Origin: JANXQG01 sp963719885
GTDB lineage: Bacteria; Planctomycetota; Planctomycetia; Pirellulales; Thermoguttaceae
Assembly (NCBI GenBank): GCA_963719885.1
Contig: CAVRDP010000007.1
Span: forward strand, 372,001 to 436,000
Length of the DNA: 64,000 bases
Reading direction: 5' to 3'
Part shown: piece after piece, positions 48,471 through 58,239 of the stretch
How the letters are laid out: each line of letters starts with the position of its first letter
How positions within the stretch are numbered: the stretch's first letter is position 1
Position numbers and translations under genes: made by a program
The notes under the pieces: model-generated
Seen by the model: only the letters and a program-made list of their open reading frames with translations
Database searches by the model: none
Told to the model about the DNA's origin: nothing

Positions 48471-49214
48471 TCAAACATCGGCCGGCCGGCCTGCCAATTC
48501 TCCAGGAACCTCGCCTTCTGCCGCGCGGTAACGTGGGGCGCGCGACCTGCTCCGTCGCCGCGCGCGTGGCAGCGCCCGCTCTTCAACGGCAGGAACGCGA
48601 ATTCCACGCCGGCACTGCGCCAGCCGTTTCCAATACTCCCAATCTTCGCCCGTCCACAGAAGTTCGTTGAATCCGCCCACCTTAGTCGCAAGTTCGCGGT
48701 GATGCGCCACGCCCAGCGGCTTGGCAATGTTCATGGCAAACAGGTTGCCTTGGACCCGCGCCGGCTCCCAGACCACGCACCTCTCTGCTTTGGAGCCTCC
48801 CGTCCCCTCTCCCTCCGGGAGAGGGTTAGGGTGAGGGCCGCGCGCATCCTCGTACACGAGCTCATACGCGAATACCAGCACCTCGCCCTTGTCGCGGAAC
48901 CGCGCCAAGTGGGCAACGTAATCGGGGTAGTATTCGTCGTCAACGTCGAGGTAGCAAACGAACTCCCCGCGCGCCTGGCGGAGGCCCTGGTTCCGCGCCG
49001 CGCCCGCGCTTGCCGGCTCATCAAGCCGCAGGACGCGAACCCGGCCGTCGTCGACCGCACAGCGTTGCAACGCGGCTTCGCCCGCACCGCAACCGCCATG
49101 ATCGACGACAAGTAATTCCCAATCGCCGAACGTCTGCCGGCGCACGGAGTCGATCGCACGGTCGAGCTCGGCCGAAACGTCCCAAACCGGAAGAATGATC
49201 GATAACGCGGGCAT
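48471..49214 (-). pseudogene. Family 2 glycosyltransferase, frameshifted and with in-frame repeat
   Basis: MPALSIILPVWDVSAELDRA (ATG 49214) and YLDVDDEYYPDYV, with the DxD-type nucleotide-sugar site, are the GT-A core. GPHPNPLPEGEGTGGSKA (about residues 135-152) is a translated palindrome inserted in frame before CVVWEPARVQG. A break near 48615 moves to the frame VEFAFLPLKSGR...ENWQAGRPMFEEKD, which then runs without a stop into the next glycosyltransferase. The two may therefore be read as one fused product if the break is real. Confidence 0.68.
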
Positions 49215-49244
49215 GTCACCTTGTCGCAAAAAAAGTCTTCTGGC

Positions 49245-49511
49245 GACCCCATCCAGCTCGTTTGGATGGTGAATCAGGTTGGCCAGCTAGCGAGCGCGAA
49301 ATACAAACTAACGGCGACCCCCCCATCCGGCTCGCCCGGATGGTGAAGAAGGTTGGTCAGCTAGCAAGCATGAAATACATAGTAATCAAGACCCCATCCA
49401 GCCGGGTACCCTCTGGGTGTGGATGGTGAATCAGGTCGTCCAGGTAGCTCAAGGCCGCGATGTAGCCAAGCAACCTTCTTCACCATCCAGGCGAGGTGGA
49501 TGGGGTCGTGT
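49245..49511. repeat. Hairpin repeats, three direct and one inverted
   Basis: Units begin at 49245, 49316 and 49390 (71-74 base period). Each has GACCCCATCC, a 9-base loop with CTCG, and GGATGGTGAA...AGGTTG; the third has its loop replaced by GCCGGGTACCCTCTGGGTGT. An inverted copy lies at 49471-49511 and a fifth, split by the IS1182 element, at 49540-49563 plus 51421-51437. No gene occupies 49230-49560. Confidence 0.7.
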
Positions 49512-49563
49512 CGGGTTTTGTTGTTTGCTTTAGCCATTCAACCTTGTTCACCATCCCGGCGAG

Positions 49564-51420
49564 CGGTCTGTAGATTTATTTCCGCGCGAACCTTGCAAAA
49601 CGGCGGGGACGGAGGACGTAACAGTTTGATGTTTCCGAATTTTTCTTTTGTCGAGTCGGGCTCCCGCCCGTTGTGGAAGGTTTTCGCGACGGGAACCACG
49701 CCTTGGTGGCGAAACTACGCCCGCGCAGCCCTCCTGAATCTCCTATCCTTTCGCACTCACTGCCATTTCTTTGCCCTGGCGCGCAGTGCCGCTATGGCCG
49801 CTATCAATTTCTTCAAGTTGTACGCGGTACACACCCAGCGCCACTCCGTTCGCACCTTCTCCAGACCTCTCAGCAGGAAGCGGCGGACCCCAAGAATGTT
49901 CTTGATGATCGCAAACGGAGTCTCGCCAATATGCATCCGGTTGTTGTAGATCTTCCGCTCCGCCTCTATTTGCATCTTGGCATGCATTCGTTCCCGTTGA
50001 GGCTCGTACGCGTCACGATTGATCGTGCGCCCACGCTTCGAGGTCGGGTCGAGGCACTGCCCGGCCAGCGGGCAGTTCGCACACTCGTGGCAAGCATAAA
50101 CACGCCTTACCCTTTCGCCTTCCCGGAGTTTCTCCTTCTTCGTTTCTCGGTAGGGCATCTCCTTCCCCATCGGACAGAAGTACATGTCCGTCGCGGGGTC
50201 GTAGACAAAGCTGCTCTTGGCAAGCTTCTTCTTGTCGTTACGCGGCAGCTTGGGCCAATCGGCTTCCGGCACCGGCTGTCGAGGATCCTCGCGTTTGGCC
50301 GGGTTCCCTTCCTGCGGCGACGGCGACTCGACGGGCGTGTGGAAATTAATGTTCCGCGTTTCCATCCCTTCCAAATTGGTACCCGTCCCAAAGGCTTTGT
50401 CCGCCGAAAGGTTATCGATCTTCTGACCGAAGTTCTCCTCGATACGGTCCGCAGCGGGCAGGATTTCGTTCTGCTCGTTGGGGCCCGGAATCACGTCGCA
50501 GTCGACGATATAATCTGCGGCCCCATCCGTGGCCACGACCGGCGTGTAGTTCGGGGCGTAACCACCTTCCTTGTTGGGCATCACCGTGGAATCCGTGTCG
50601 GCCATGGGCATCTGGGCCGGCGTCTTGATCCCGTCCTTTTTCCTCGCCGCGTCGGCCTCGCGGAGCTTTTCCAGCACCTCTTGCAGCTTCTCCTGGCGTT
50701 TCTTGGCATCCGCCAACTCCGGCGGCAATGCTTGCGACTGCTCTTCGGCCCGCAAGGTTGCCTCACACTCATCGGCGGTCTCGGCTTCACTGAGCATTTG
50801 GGCAACCTGTGTTTCCAACTCCTTCAGCACCGCTTCGACCTTTTCGGCCGTCCAGGTATGGAACCGGCTGGCGTTGGCCTTCACACGCGTGCCGTCGAAA
50901 GCCACTTCCAGCAGGCGAATGTATCCCATTCCCATCGCCAACCGCCCAATCTGCTTGAACAACTCCTTCAACGCGTCCTTGAAACGCCTGCGGAATTTGC
51001 AGATCGTATCGTGGTCGATCACCCAGCCCTCGGCCAGCCACATGAAGTCGATATTGTGGCCACAGGCATACTCCAACTGCCGGCTGGAACGGATACGTCG
51101 CATCAGCCCGTAGAGGATAACCCCGGCCAGCACCCGAGGGTGGATGGGTGGTTGTCCCCGACGCCCATCGTACTCTTTCGTCCAGGCCGACCAGTCGAGG
51201 TCCCGCAGGATCTCGTCGAGCAAACGCACAGGATGAAATTCAGGGATGCAATCATCCAGCGTGGGGGAGAAAAGCGGCACTTGATGCCGATCCAGCGGTG
51301 GTTTCGCCCAATACTCCATGGCAAGTCCTCGCATGCGGTCGCGTTGTCTCCGTAACAACATCGTCATTATATGTACCCAATCAGAATCATGCAATATAAC
51401 CCGATTAAATCGACAGCCCG
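49564..51420 (-). mobile_element. IS1182-family insertion sequence
   Basis: The left end reads CGGTCTGTAGATTTA and the right end, complemented, CGGGCTGTCGATTTA. CGAG is repeated at 49560-49563 and 51421-51424 as a 4-base target duplication. Removing the element restores a CCATCC-type hairpin whose loop held CGAG, so it inserted exactly into a hairpin loop. The single gene inside is the transposase. Confidence 0.8.
49757..51319 (-). CDS. IS1182-family transposase, 520 aa
   Basis: Complete. The N-terminal region has HPRVLAGVILYGLMRRIRSS and DFMWLAEGWVIDHDTICKFR, typical of the IS1182/IS5-like domain. VAFDGTRVKANASR and MADTDSTVMPNKEGG supply catalytic aspartates of the DDE core. A cysteine cluster, CHECANCPLAGQCLD, and the end RTEWRWVCTAYNLKKL complete the family pattern. 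A helical acidic insertion lies at about residues 175-260. Start ATG 51319. The copy looks intact and could be active. Confidence 0.88.
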   Translation of the reverse strand: MEYWAKPPLDRHQVPLFSPTLDDCIPEFHPVRLLDEILRDLDWSAWTKEYDGRRGQPPIHPRVLAGVILYGLMRRIRSSRQLEYACGHNIDFMWLAEGWVIDHDTICKFRRRFKDALKELFKQIGRLAMGMGYIRLLEVAFDGTRVKANASRFHTWTAEKVEAVLKELETQVAQMLSEAETADECEATLRAEEQSQALPPELADAKKRQEKLQEVLEKLREADAARKKDGIKTPAQMPMADTDSTVMPNKEGGYAPNYTPVVATDGAADYIVDCDVIPGPNEQNEILPAADRIEENFGQKIDNLSADKAFGTGTNLEGMETRNINFHTPVESPSPQEGNPAKREDPRQPVPEADWPKLPRNDKKKLAKSSFVYDPATDMYFCPMGKEMPYRETKKEKLREGERVRRVYACHECANCPLAGQCLDPTSKRGRTINRDAYEPQRERMHAKMQIEAERKIYNNRMHIGETPFAIIKNILGVRRFLLRGLEKVRTEWRWVCTAYNLKKLIAAIAALRARAKKWQ

Positions 51421-51459
51421 CGAGCCGGATGGGGTCCTGGAGTTTTGTGGAACAACGAG

Positions 51460-52476
51460 TTATTTCTCCGCGCCGCCTCCCCCTCCGCCCAACACCGCAT
51501 CCACGCTGTGCGCGATCGAGGCGGGCCCTTTCGGACCTTCCGAGAACCGCCGCCAGAATTCGACGACGCCCTTGGCCATCCGTTCGCGGCTGTAGCAACT
51601 GGCCGTGGTATGGGCAGCCTCCAGCAGGCCGCTCCGCCGCGGCCCGCCCTCGATGGCCAGGCGGACCGCCTGGGCCAGTCTCTCGGTACACCCGATGCAA
51701 TCGTCCTCCTCGGCCCAAAATCCGTTCCGCTCGCTGGTGAATTGCCGGCCGCCCAGGCCCGTAAAGCCGGCCGGAATGCAGCCGGCGGCCATGGCCTCGA
51801 GGATCGACAGCGGACAGCTTTCGAACCGGCCGAGGCACAGGTACACGGCCGACTCTTTCAAGACGGCGGCCAGGTGGGCCTCGCTGATGCCGCGGATCTC
51901 GACCCAAGGGACCGAGCGGAACTCCGGGCACCTCGCGCGGAACAGGTCCTGGATGAACGCCGCCTCCCGCGGCCGCTTCTGCGGCGCAAAGGCGATTTGC
52001 ATCTTCTTTTCCGCCGGAAAACCGAACCGCCGCAGGTCGATGCCAACGGGCACGCTATCCACCGGCATTGCAGGGAAACGCAGGCGGCAGTAGTCGGCGT
52101 CGTAGCGCCCCACGCAGAGGATCTGCCGGACGCCGAAATCGCCGTAATCGCGGCAACCGCCCAGCCCGCGGACGGCCATCGACCAGTTTTGGCAGAAGAC
52201 GATTTTGCGATTGGGCCAGGGAGCGAACTGCGCAAGCAGGGCGTGATGGTTCTCGGGAAAGACCAGGACGTCTTCGCCTTGACGGATTTGGCTGAGATCG
52301 ATCGGCGGAGCGGTCGTTTCGAACCATTCGGGCGGTTTGCCGTCGGCCGTGGCGACTGTTGCTTTCAGCCCGGCGGCCTGCAAGGCTTCCACGTGGGCAA
52401 AGGCCATCTTGATGCCGCCGCTGATTTCGCCGGCCGGCCAGGAAAGATAGACGATGCGGGCGAATGGATCGCTCAT
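51460..52476 (-). CDS. Glycosyltransferase (GT4-like), 338 aa
   Basis: The start MSDPFARIVYLSWPAGEISG (ATG 52476) opens an acceptor-binding Rossmann domain. The donor half has YLCLGRFESCPLSILEAMAA with the ExxPLxxxEAMA motif and CIPAGFTGLGGRQFT. Cytoplasmic or membrane-associated, with no signal peptide. It continues the glycosyltransferase cluster at 46865-49214 on the same strand; the IS1182 element sits between them. The cluster probably builds a surface glycan (inference). Confidence 0.8.
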   Translation of the reverse strand: MSDPFARIVYLSWPAGEISGGIKMAFAHVEALQAAGLKATVATADGKPPEWFETTAPPIDLSQIRQGEDVLVFPENHHALLAQFAPWPNRKIVFCQNWSMAVRGLGGCRDYGDFGVRQILCVGRYDADYCRLRFPAMPVDSVPVGIDLRRFGFPAEKKMQIAFAPQKRPREAAFIQDLFRARCPEFRSVPWVEIRGISEAHLAAVLKESAVYLCLGRFESCPLSILEAMAAGCIPAGFTGLGGRQFTSERNGFWAEEDDCIGCTERLAQAVRLAIEGGPRRSGLLEAAHTTASCYSRERMAKGVVEFWRRFSEGPKGPASIAHSVDAVLGGGGGGAEK

Positions 52477-52505
52477 GGCTTGCGAAACCCGTGCGTGGGT
52501 CAATA

Positions 52506-53414
52506 TCAGTGATTTCCCGTTTTCCGGTCCGTTTTCCGGCCTGGTTCTTCCGCGTACCAACGATCCCCGGCCTTTACGAGGGTCATGGCGGGGAGCGGGG
52601 GGAGACCGTTAACGTGGATCGCGCAGATCATACGTCGCGCGACTCGCATCGGAATCGAATTTCGGCACTTCGGCACACAGAATTCGCAGCAATTGAGCGA
52701 ACGCCGGTGCCCGTTGCTCCACGTTCTTGAGCTTTTCTTCGATCCCCGGCTTGCGTTGCTTGATCGCATCGCGAACTTCCGGGGGGCCAAAATGTTCCAT
52801 GAACTCCGCGTACTTTTTTCCCTCCAGACGTTGGATGTTTTCGGCCATCTCCTTGCGCTGCGCGCGAGCGCGTCTTTCTGCTGCGCGCTGAGCGAGGCCT
52901 CGTCAATCCGGGCTTCCTTCTCGACGCGTTTGAACGTATAGGCGACGTTTCCTTTTCCCGGCTCAAGGCTTGTAGGATAGGGGGTGTTCTTGTTGACCAC
53001 CATCGGCGTGCAGAGGCGCAGTGTGCCGTTTTCGAGGCTGTAAATCGCGCGGCAAGAAAACCAAGGCTGTCTTGGATTTGTCAAGTCGCAATGCTTGGGA
53101 TGGGACTGGGGGTCAAAGTGATATTCGTAGACGGCTGCTCCCCAAGCGTAACTGAGCTTCACTTCCTTGTCCGTAAACAGTGCGTGAATCTCCGCAGCAG
53201 GGGCTTTTTGTCCACCTTCGGAGTAGGCGACGCAAATCCAGTGCCCGCGAACTTGTACCTCGTCACGGGGCGCTTCTTCACCGGGCGGGGATGCTTTCTT
53301 TTCCCCCGAGCCAACGGATTGCGTTGGCTTTGGATCGAAAGTACAGCCCACGACCACCGAGAGCATGGCCGCCCAGGCCGCAGCTTTCGCGCAAAGGAAA
53401 GAATTGTTTTGCAT
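52506..53414 (-). pseudogene. TIGR03067-like lipoprotein, frameshifted
   Basis: The N-terminus has a lipobox, AAMLSVVVGC, at about residues 15-24. A beta domain follows with VQVRGHWICVAYSEGGQKAP and LRLCTPMVVNKNTP, the pattern of planctomycete TIGR03067 proteins. Breaks near 52860 and 52630 lead to IKQRKPGIEEKLKNVEQ and then VNGLPPLPAMTLVKAGDRWY. Lipid-anchored, probably periplasmic. Function unknown. Confidence 0.65.
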
Positions 53415-53684
53415 GACAGTTCCTCTTATCGCCTCGCGTCTATGTTTCGCGCCGATCGCTGTTTACTGCTCGGTCATTTCGCTCACGCCACCATCAACTT
53501 GCCGACCGATGAGGGCGGGAAAAGGAATCGTTGCCTCAGGTGTCTGAAATCCTGCAATCCTCCAACGTCGCGCCGTACTCAATCAGGGACCGGGAGCAGT
53601 ACGGGGAGCAGCGTCAGAGCTTAGAATCTGAATCAAAGGAGTTAACTTTTAAGGTCGCACCCGGCTCCCGTGCTAATTAGGTCG

Positions 53685-54400
53685 CGGTAGGGACGCCGGT
53701 TGCCCGGCGCCCCCCGCACGGATCCGTACGTGAGGAACTACCTCATACGGCTCTTACCTCGGGTAGTGACGATCAGGGGCGTAGCGTGTGTTCCGCGGTG
53801 CCTCTGCTCGTAAGCCCATCGATCCGATTCCACGCTTTTGCCGGCACTGTGTCCGGCGCGAGTAAGGTTTGATTGACCGTTTCCCTTGGTCGGTCCCCTT
53901 CCCTCCACGGACTCCGCCGCCGCCTTCAGGCCGGCTTTGTTCGCCCGCTTCGTTGGTACTATGAGACCGTCCGACTCCCTGAGAACGTTCATGTCCGGTT
54001 TGCGGCAAAGTGCCTTTCCGGACCGTCCCACGCCTTGCGGCGCGGGAGTTTCCAGGGTCTCTCGGTTCCCGCGCACAGAGTTTCGACGCATGCTCAGGGT
54101 CTTCGACTCCGCGGCGTCGCGCAGTGGCTCGCGAATACCGTCACTGCTCATGTTGCCTTCCCCTCACAGGTATGTGGTCGGCACGCCGAAAGACTGATTT
54201 CGGAGCTCAATGGCTGGCCTGCGTCTGCCCCTGTCAACGCTTCGCCCACGGTGTCACCACCGCCGGCGCATGACTCGGGGTCAGGATGGATCGCTGGTCC
54301 TTTCCTGTACGGCTCTTTCATCCGCAACTCCATGCCGGTTTTCTTTCCCGGCGCTTTCACCTGTCCCGTTTGCATTTCCCGAAACTTAATTTTTTAGGTG
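53685..54400 (-). mobile_element. Group II intron remnant without its reverse transcriptase
   Basis: Domain V is clear at 53719-53753 on the minus strand: it starts GAGCCGTATGAGG and ends CACGTACGGATCC, and pairs into the usual short hairpin. A domain VI-like hairpin, GGGGGGCGCCGGGCAACC, follows. Upstream are the leader reading frame text (KEPYRKGPAIHPDPESCAG) and the start of the intron-encoded protein (VPTKRANKAGLKAAAESVEG, GPTKGNGQSN). The polymerase and maturase domains are gone, so the intron has collapsed to about 0.7 kb. The outer limits are approximate; nothing else is seen from 53415 to 53684. Confidence 0.65.
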
Positions 54401-54462
54401 CGACCCCGCTTCGCGCTTTGCGCGCAGGCCTCGGTTCGCGCAATTCCCGGCATCACGCCAAT

Positions 54463-55265
54463 TCACTGCTGTTCCTCTCGCACGTCAAAGTCAAGGACTC
54501 CCGACGCCTTATCTTTTCCCTTTTCCGTTTTATGAAGTGCGCGAGCTTCCAGCTTGTCGGCCAAGGCAAAATCCTCACACGCCGTGGCCTCGTCGCCACC
54601 CTTCCTGTAACAATTGCCCCAACGTTGATAGGCCTTCGCATAGCCTGGGTTCAGGCGGATGGCCTCGGTGAAGTCCATAATCGCCTTGCCGTACTCGCCG
54701 TTGGCATCCCAGTCGGCGCCCCGATTGAGATAGGCGGTGGGATGATTAGGATTGATCGCTATGGCTTGGCTGTGATCGGCGACGCGCCTTGTCATGCTCG
54801 CCCTTATGCCGCCATACGATACCTCGATTGTCGTACGCGTTGGCGTCATTGGGATTGAGCCGCAGGACCTGGTTGAAGTCAGCGACGCGCCTTGTCGTAC
54901 TGACCTTTGGCAGCCCAGGCGACGCCCCGATTGTTGCAAGCAGGGGCATAGCTGGGATCGATGGCCAAGGCTCGGTTGTAATCGGCGATCGCCTCGTCGT
55001 ATTTGCCCTGATTCTGGTAAGCAAGGCCACGGCTGTAGTGAACCGCGGCGAGATTCGGATCCAGGCGAATGGCCTCGGTTAAGTCCGCAATTGCCTTTTC
55101 GAGAAGGCCCACCTTTCCAAAAACGATCCCGCGGCGATAGTATGCGCCCAGATATTTCGGATCGAGGCCGATCGCCTCGGTGAAGTGCGCGATGGCCTTG
55201 GCAAAATCTCCGCGGCGGCTAGCCCTTTTGCCCTGCCCATACGTTTCCTCGATTTCGGTTTTCAT
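54463..55265 (-). pseudogene. TPR protein, two frameshifts
   Basis: MKTEIEETYGQGKRASRRG (ATG 55265) leads into about seven tetratricopeptide units, e.g. GDFAKAIAHFTEAIGLDPKY, GLLEKAIADLTEAIRLDPN and GKYDEAIADYNRALAIDPSY. Each has the A-x-x-(Y/F)-x-A pattern. Frames change near 54890 and 54790, both at the same short text (ACAAGGCGCGTCGC) in neighbouring repeats. There is no signal peptide. The tail is charged and ends DVREEQQ. Likely a cytoplasmic adaptor. Confidence 0.7.
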
Positions 55266-55394
55266 GGTTACGTCGTCTCTTCGTTGTCCTTCCTGCTCCG
55301 CACGGATGGGCCGCAGCACCGAAGCCGCGCGGAGGTTCCGCTTGGGCGCGGGCCGGTATATCCTCTGCTGAATACGGATGTATACGAGACTCCG

Positions 55395-57972
55395 TCAGGT
55401 CCAGTCATTTGACGGCCCCCAAAAGTCCGGAGTATCCTCGGGGTTTGGAACATCGGGCAGATCCGGAGGTTGGCCGAGAATGTCAGGGGGGATCCATTGT
55501 GAGCCCGGTGTCAGCGTCGATCCAGATGGATCTACCTCGTCCTCGTCCCATGGCCTCAGGTTAAACTCCTCTTCAGGTAAAATTTCTTCGGGAAACTCAC
55601 CGACGGGACCAAGTCCGGCGCGGCATCCAATCCTGCCGCCGTCACTGCGCAGGAGTACACGACGGGGGCCGCCGCAATGGCCGTTGCGCCTGCGCCGACA
55701 TACTTGACGAACGTGGCTTCGCGATCGAGGCTTTGGTCCTTCGCGGCCTGCCGGCCATATATGTAGCGCCAGGGCTGGCCTCGCTTTGCTGAGTCACGAG
55801 TCGATAGTATGGGCTCTCCCAAAACCAGTTAGCGGACTCAAACGTGTACGACGTCCCCGTCCCGCCGAGCGGTCCGGGGGCACTGACGGTCAATGTCCCC
55901 GCTTGAGGGCCATACAAGTTCATGTTGACCAACGATGGATATCTCGCCGCGATCTGGTCGATTGCGGACTGCGGCACGTTGTTAAGGTTGCTTCCCAAAA
56001 CGCCTTGCACGAACTCCCTCTGTTCCGCCAGATACTGGTCGTACTCGTTGTTTTCGCCGCCGAACTCTCCGCCACCGCCAGGGCCATCGTCTCCAGTAAA
56101 ATCCCCCGCCCCCGGCTGATCGGCCGGCAAGGCATCACCCCCGGTCGGCAGCGCACCCGTATGTGCCGGTGCCTGCGAAGGCGCACAAGTAGGTGTCGGC
56201 CCCTGCGGCCCCGGCATCCCCCCCGACTGACCGCTTTCGCCCGACACAGGTCCGCCCGACATCCCGCTCGGATCGTTGAAACTGGTGGGGTCATTCCCGG
56301 CATAGCGATACAGATTCGGATCGCTCTGGGCCGGGTCTTGGCTCATGAAGCCGCCGGTGCTGGGATCGTACCAGCGGGCACGGTCGTAATAAAGGCCGGT
56401 CGCCGGGTCCTGCTGCATGCCGCCAAAGAGCCGCGTCGTGCCCTGAGTGGAAACCGTGTGCGGGTCGCTCCAGTCGCCGCCGGGGCTCGTCGGGCCATTG
56501 TACATCGTCACGTTGCCGTAGGCGTCATAGGAATACCGTTCCTGCACCACGCCCGAGGCGTTGGTCACGGCGGTCACGTTGTTGTCGGCGTCGGTCAGAT
56601 AATAGTCCCGAACGGGCAACCCGGCCGTCCACGTCCCGCTGCTATAGGTCGAGGTCGTGGTGTCGCTCTCGATCGGCGAATCGACATACCGCGCCGACCA
56701 GACGTACTGCTGCGTCGTGCGAGTTTCGCCGTCGTTCAGAGTCGCCGGCGCCCGCTGGTCGCTCTCCAGCATCTGCTGCCCCGCATAGTAATAGTCGGTG
56801 ATCGCCGCGGACGTTGGCGCCGCGTTGTTGTTGGTCCGGGTGATCATTCTTCCCAGGCCATCGTAGGAATACGACACGTCGATTCCCGTGCTGCTGTTGT
56901 CGCCGTCGGTGGCGTGGACCAGGCGGTTCCAGGCGTCGTACGTGCACTGCAGCCCGTCCGTCTCGTCGACCGGGCCAGGCGTGAAGGTCATGTTGCCGTT
57001 CGCGTCGTAGGTCGGCACCGCCCAGTCGGAGGTGTTTTGGCCCGAGGAGTTGTAGTAGCCGGTGATCTGGTTGGCGGAGTTGGTCTGGCGTGTCTGGCTG
57101 ACCGTGGCGACGCCCGTGCCGGACTGGCCGAAGCTCGACCAGTTGCCCATCCCGTCCAGCGTCCAGTTCTGGGCCATCGTTCCGCTGCCGCTGGTGAGCG
57201 TCGGGTTGCCCCCGCTGAAGGTCAACCCCCCTTGAGCCATGGAGATCAACTGCCCGAGGTCGTCGTAACCATAAATCTGGTCGAGATCGGCCGCTGCGGC
57301 CGTGACGTTCTGGCGATAGGCCACGTTGCCCTGTGGGTTGTAGCCGTACTTGTACTCGTCGAGCTTGCCCGCGGAAGCGTTGCTGCCGTAGCCCGCCCAG
57401 ACCTGATCGATAACCCGATTGTACTGGTCGAGACCCGTGTAGGAGTCACCAACGTCGCCAGTGTAGTCGAGGCCGATCTGCGGCTGGGTGTAGTCCTCGG
57501 TGACGATTGTGTCGGGGCCCAGGTAGGCGTAGCTGGCCAGTTCGTCGGCAGGCGTCACAGGGCCGTCGTAAATCGAATCGAGGCGGTTGATCTCGTTGCT
57601 CCCGCCGCCCGTCGTGCCGTAGGAGTACGTGAGTACGCGGCTCGATGTCGTCCCCGTCGTCGGGTATTGCAAGGTCGTGGGCCGATCGCCGGTGACGCTG
57701 GTGTTGATGCCGTTCACGTCGGCCGTAGACTCGTCGTAGCCGTTATGATTCTGGGTCGTCCCGTTCTGGTCGGTCATGGAGGTCATCTCGCCGATCTGGT
57801 CGTAATCGTAGTATACGATATCCGAGCCGGTGAAGCTATCGGTTTGGGTGCTGTAGAAGCTGCCGGGGTAGACCACCGCCCGCACGGAATCGGTCGGCAT
57901 GTATTCGTAGGGGTTGTCGTTGGGCAAGGCTCCGTAGACGTAGGAAGTCACTTCGGCCACGGCGTTGGGCAC
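55395..57972 (-). pseudogene. RHS-repeat protein, 5'-truncated C-terminal fragment
   Basis: RHS/YD repeats run through most of the frame (YDYDQIGEMTSMTDQNG, YEYKYGYNPQGNVAYRQ-type units, YSYDGLGRMITRT). The RHS core ends with TGLYYDRARWYDPSTGGFMS and QDPAQSDPNLYRYAGNDP, where the shell closes. The variable C-terminal domain (GGENNEYDQYLAEQREFVQG onward) is unlike any toxin I know; frame changes near 55770 and 55610 precede the tail FPEEILPEEEFNLRPWDEDE. The 5' end is cut off by a stop near 58035, so no signal or early repeats remain. Confidence 0.72.
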
Positions 57973-58239
57973 GACCGAACCGGTGACGGTGGATCCGGCG
58001 GGAGCCGTTTCGATCTCCCCATGAACGGCTCCTCAACCGCCGAAAAGTCGGCGCACTCCGTTCCCGTGGGTTGCGCTCTTGACCTTTGATCCTGGCTGTA
58101 TTTTAGCTGTCTGGCGGGCTCTTAACCACACCCGCCTGAAATAAAGTCCCTCAGACTCCTCGTGCGCCTCTGAACCTCAATATAAAATATGTCCGATTCT
58201 TGGTCCATTTGAGTTAGCGGCAAAAGCCTAACGCTGCTC

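Noticed and set aside
49245..49461. The 71-74 base period could suggest a second CRISPR array
   Set aside because: The whole unit is conserved, including the would-be spacer, and one copy is inverted; these are hairpin repeats.
55786..58089. A 767-codon plus-strand frame opposite the RHS gene
   Set aside because: The YD repeats are on the other strand; the plus frame is Arg/Val/Gly-rich without domains.
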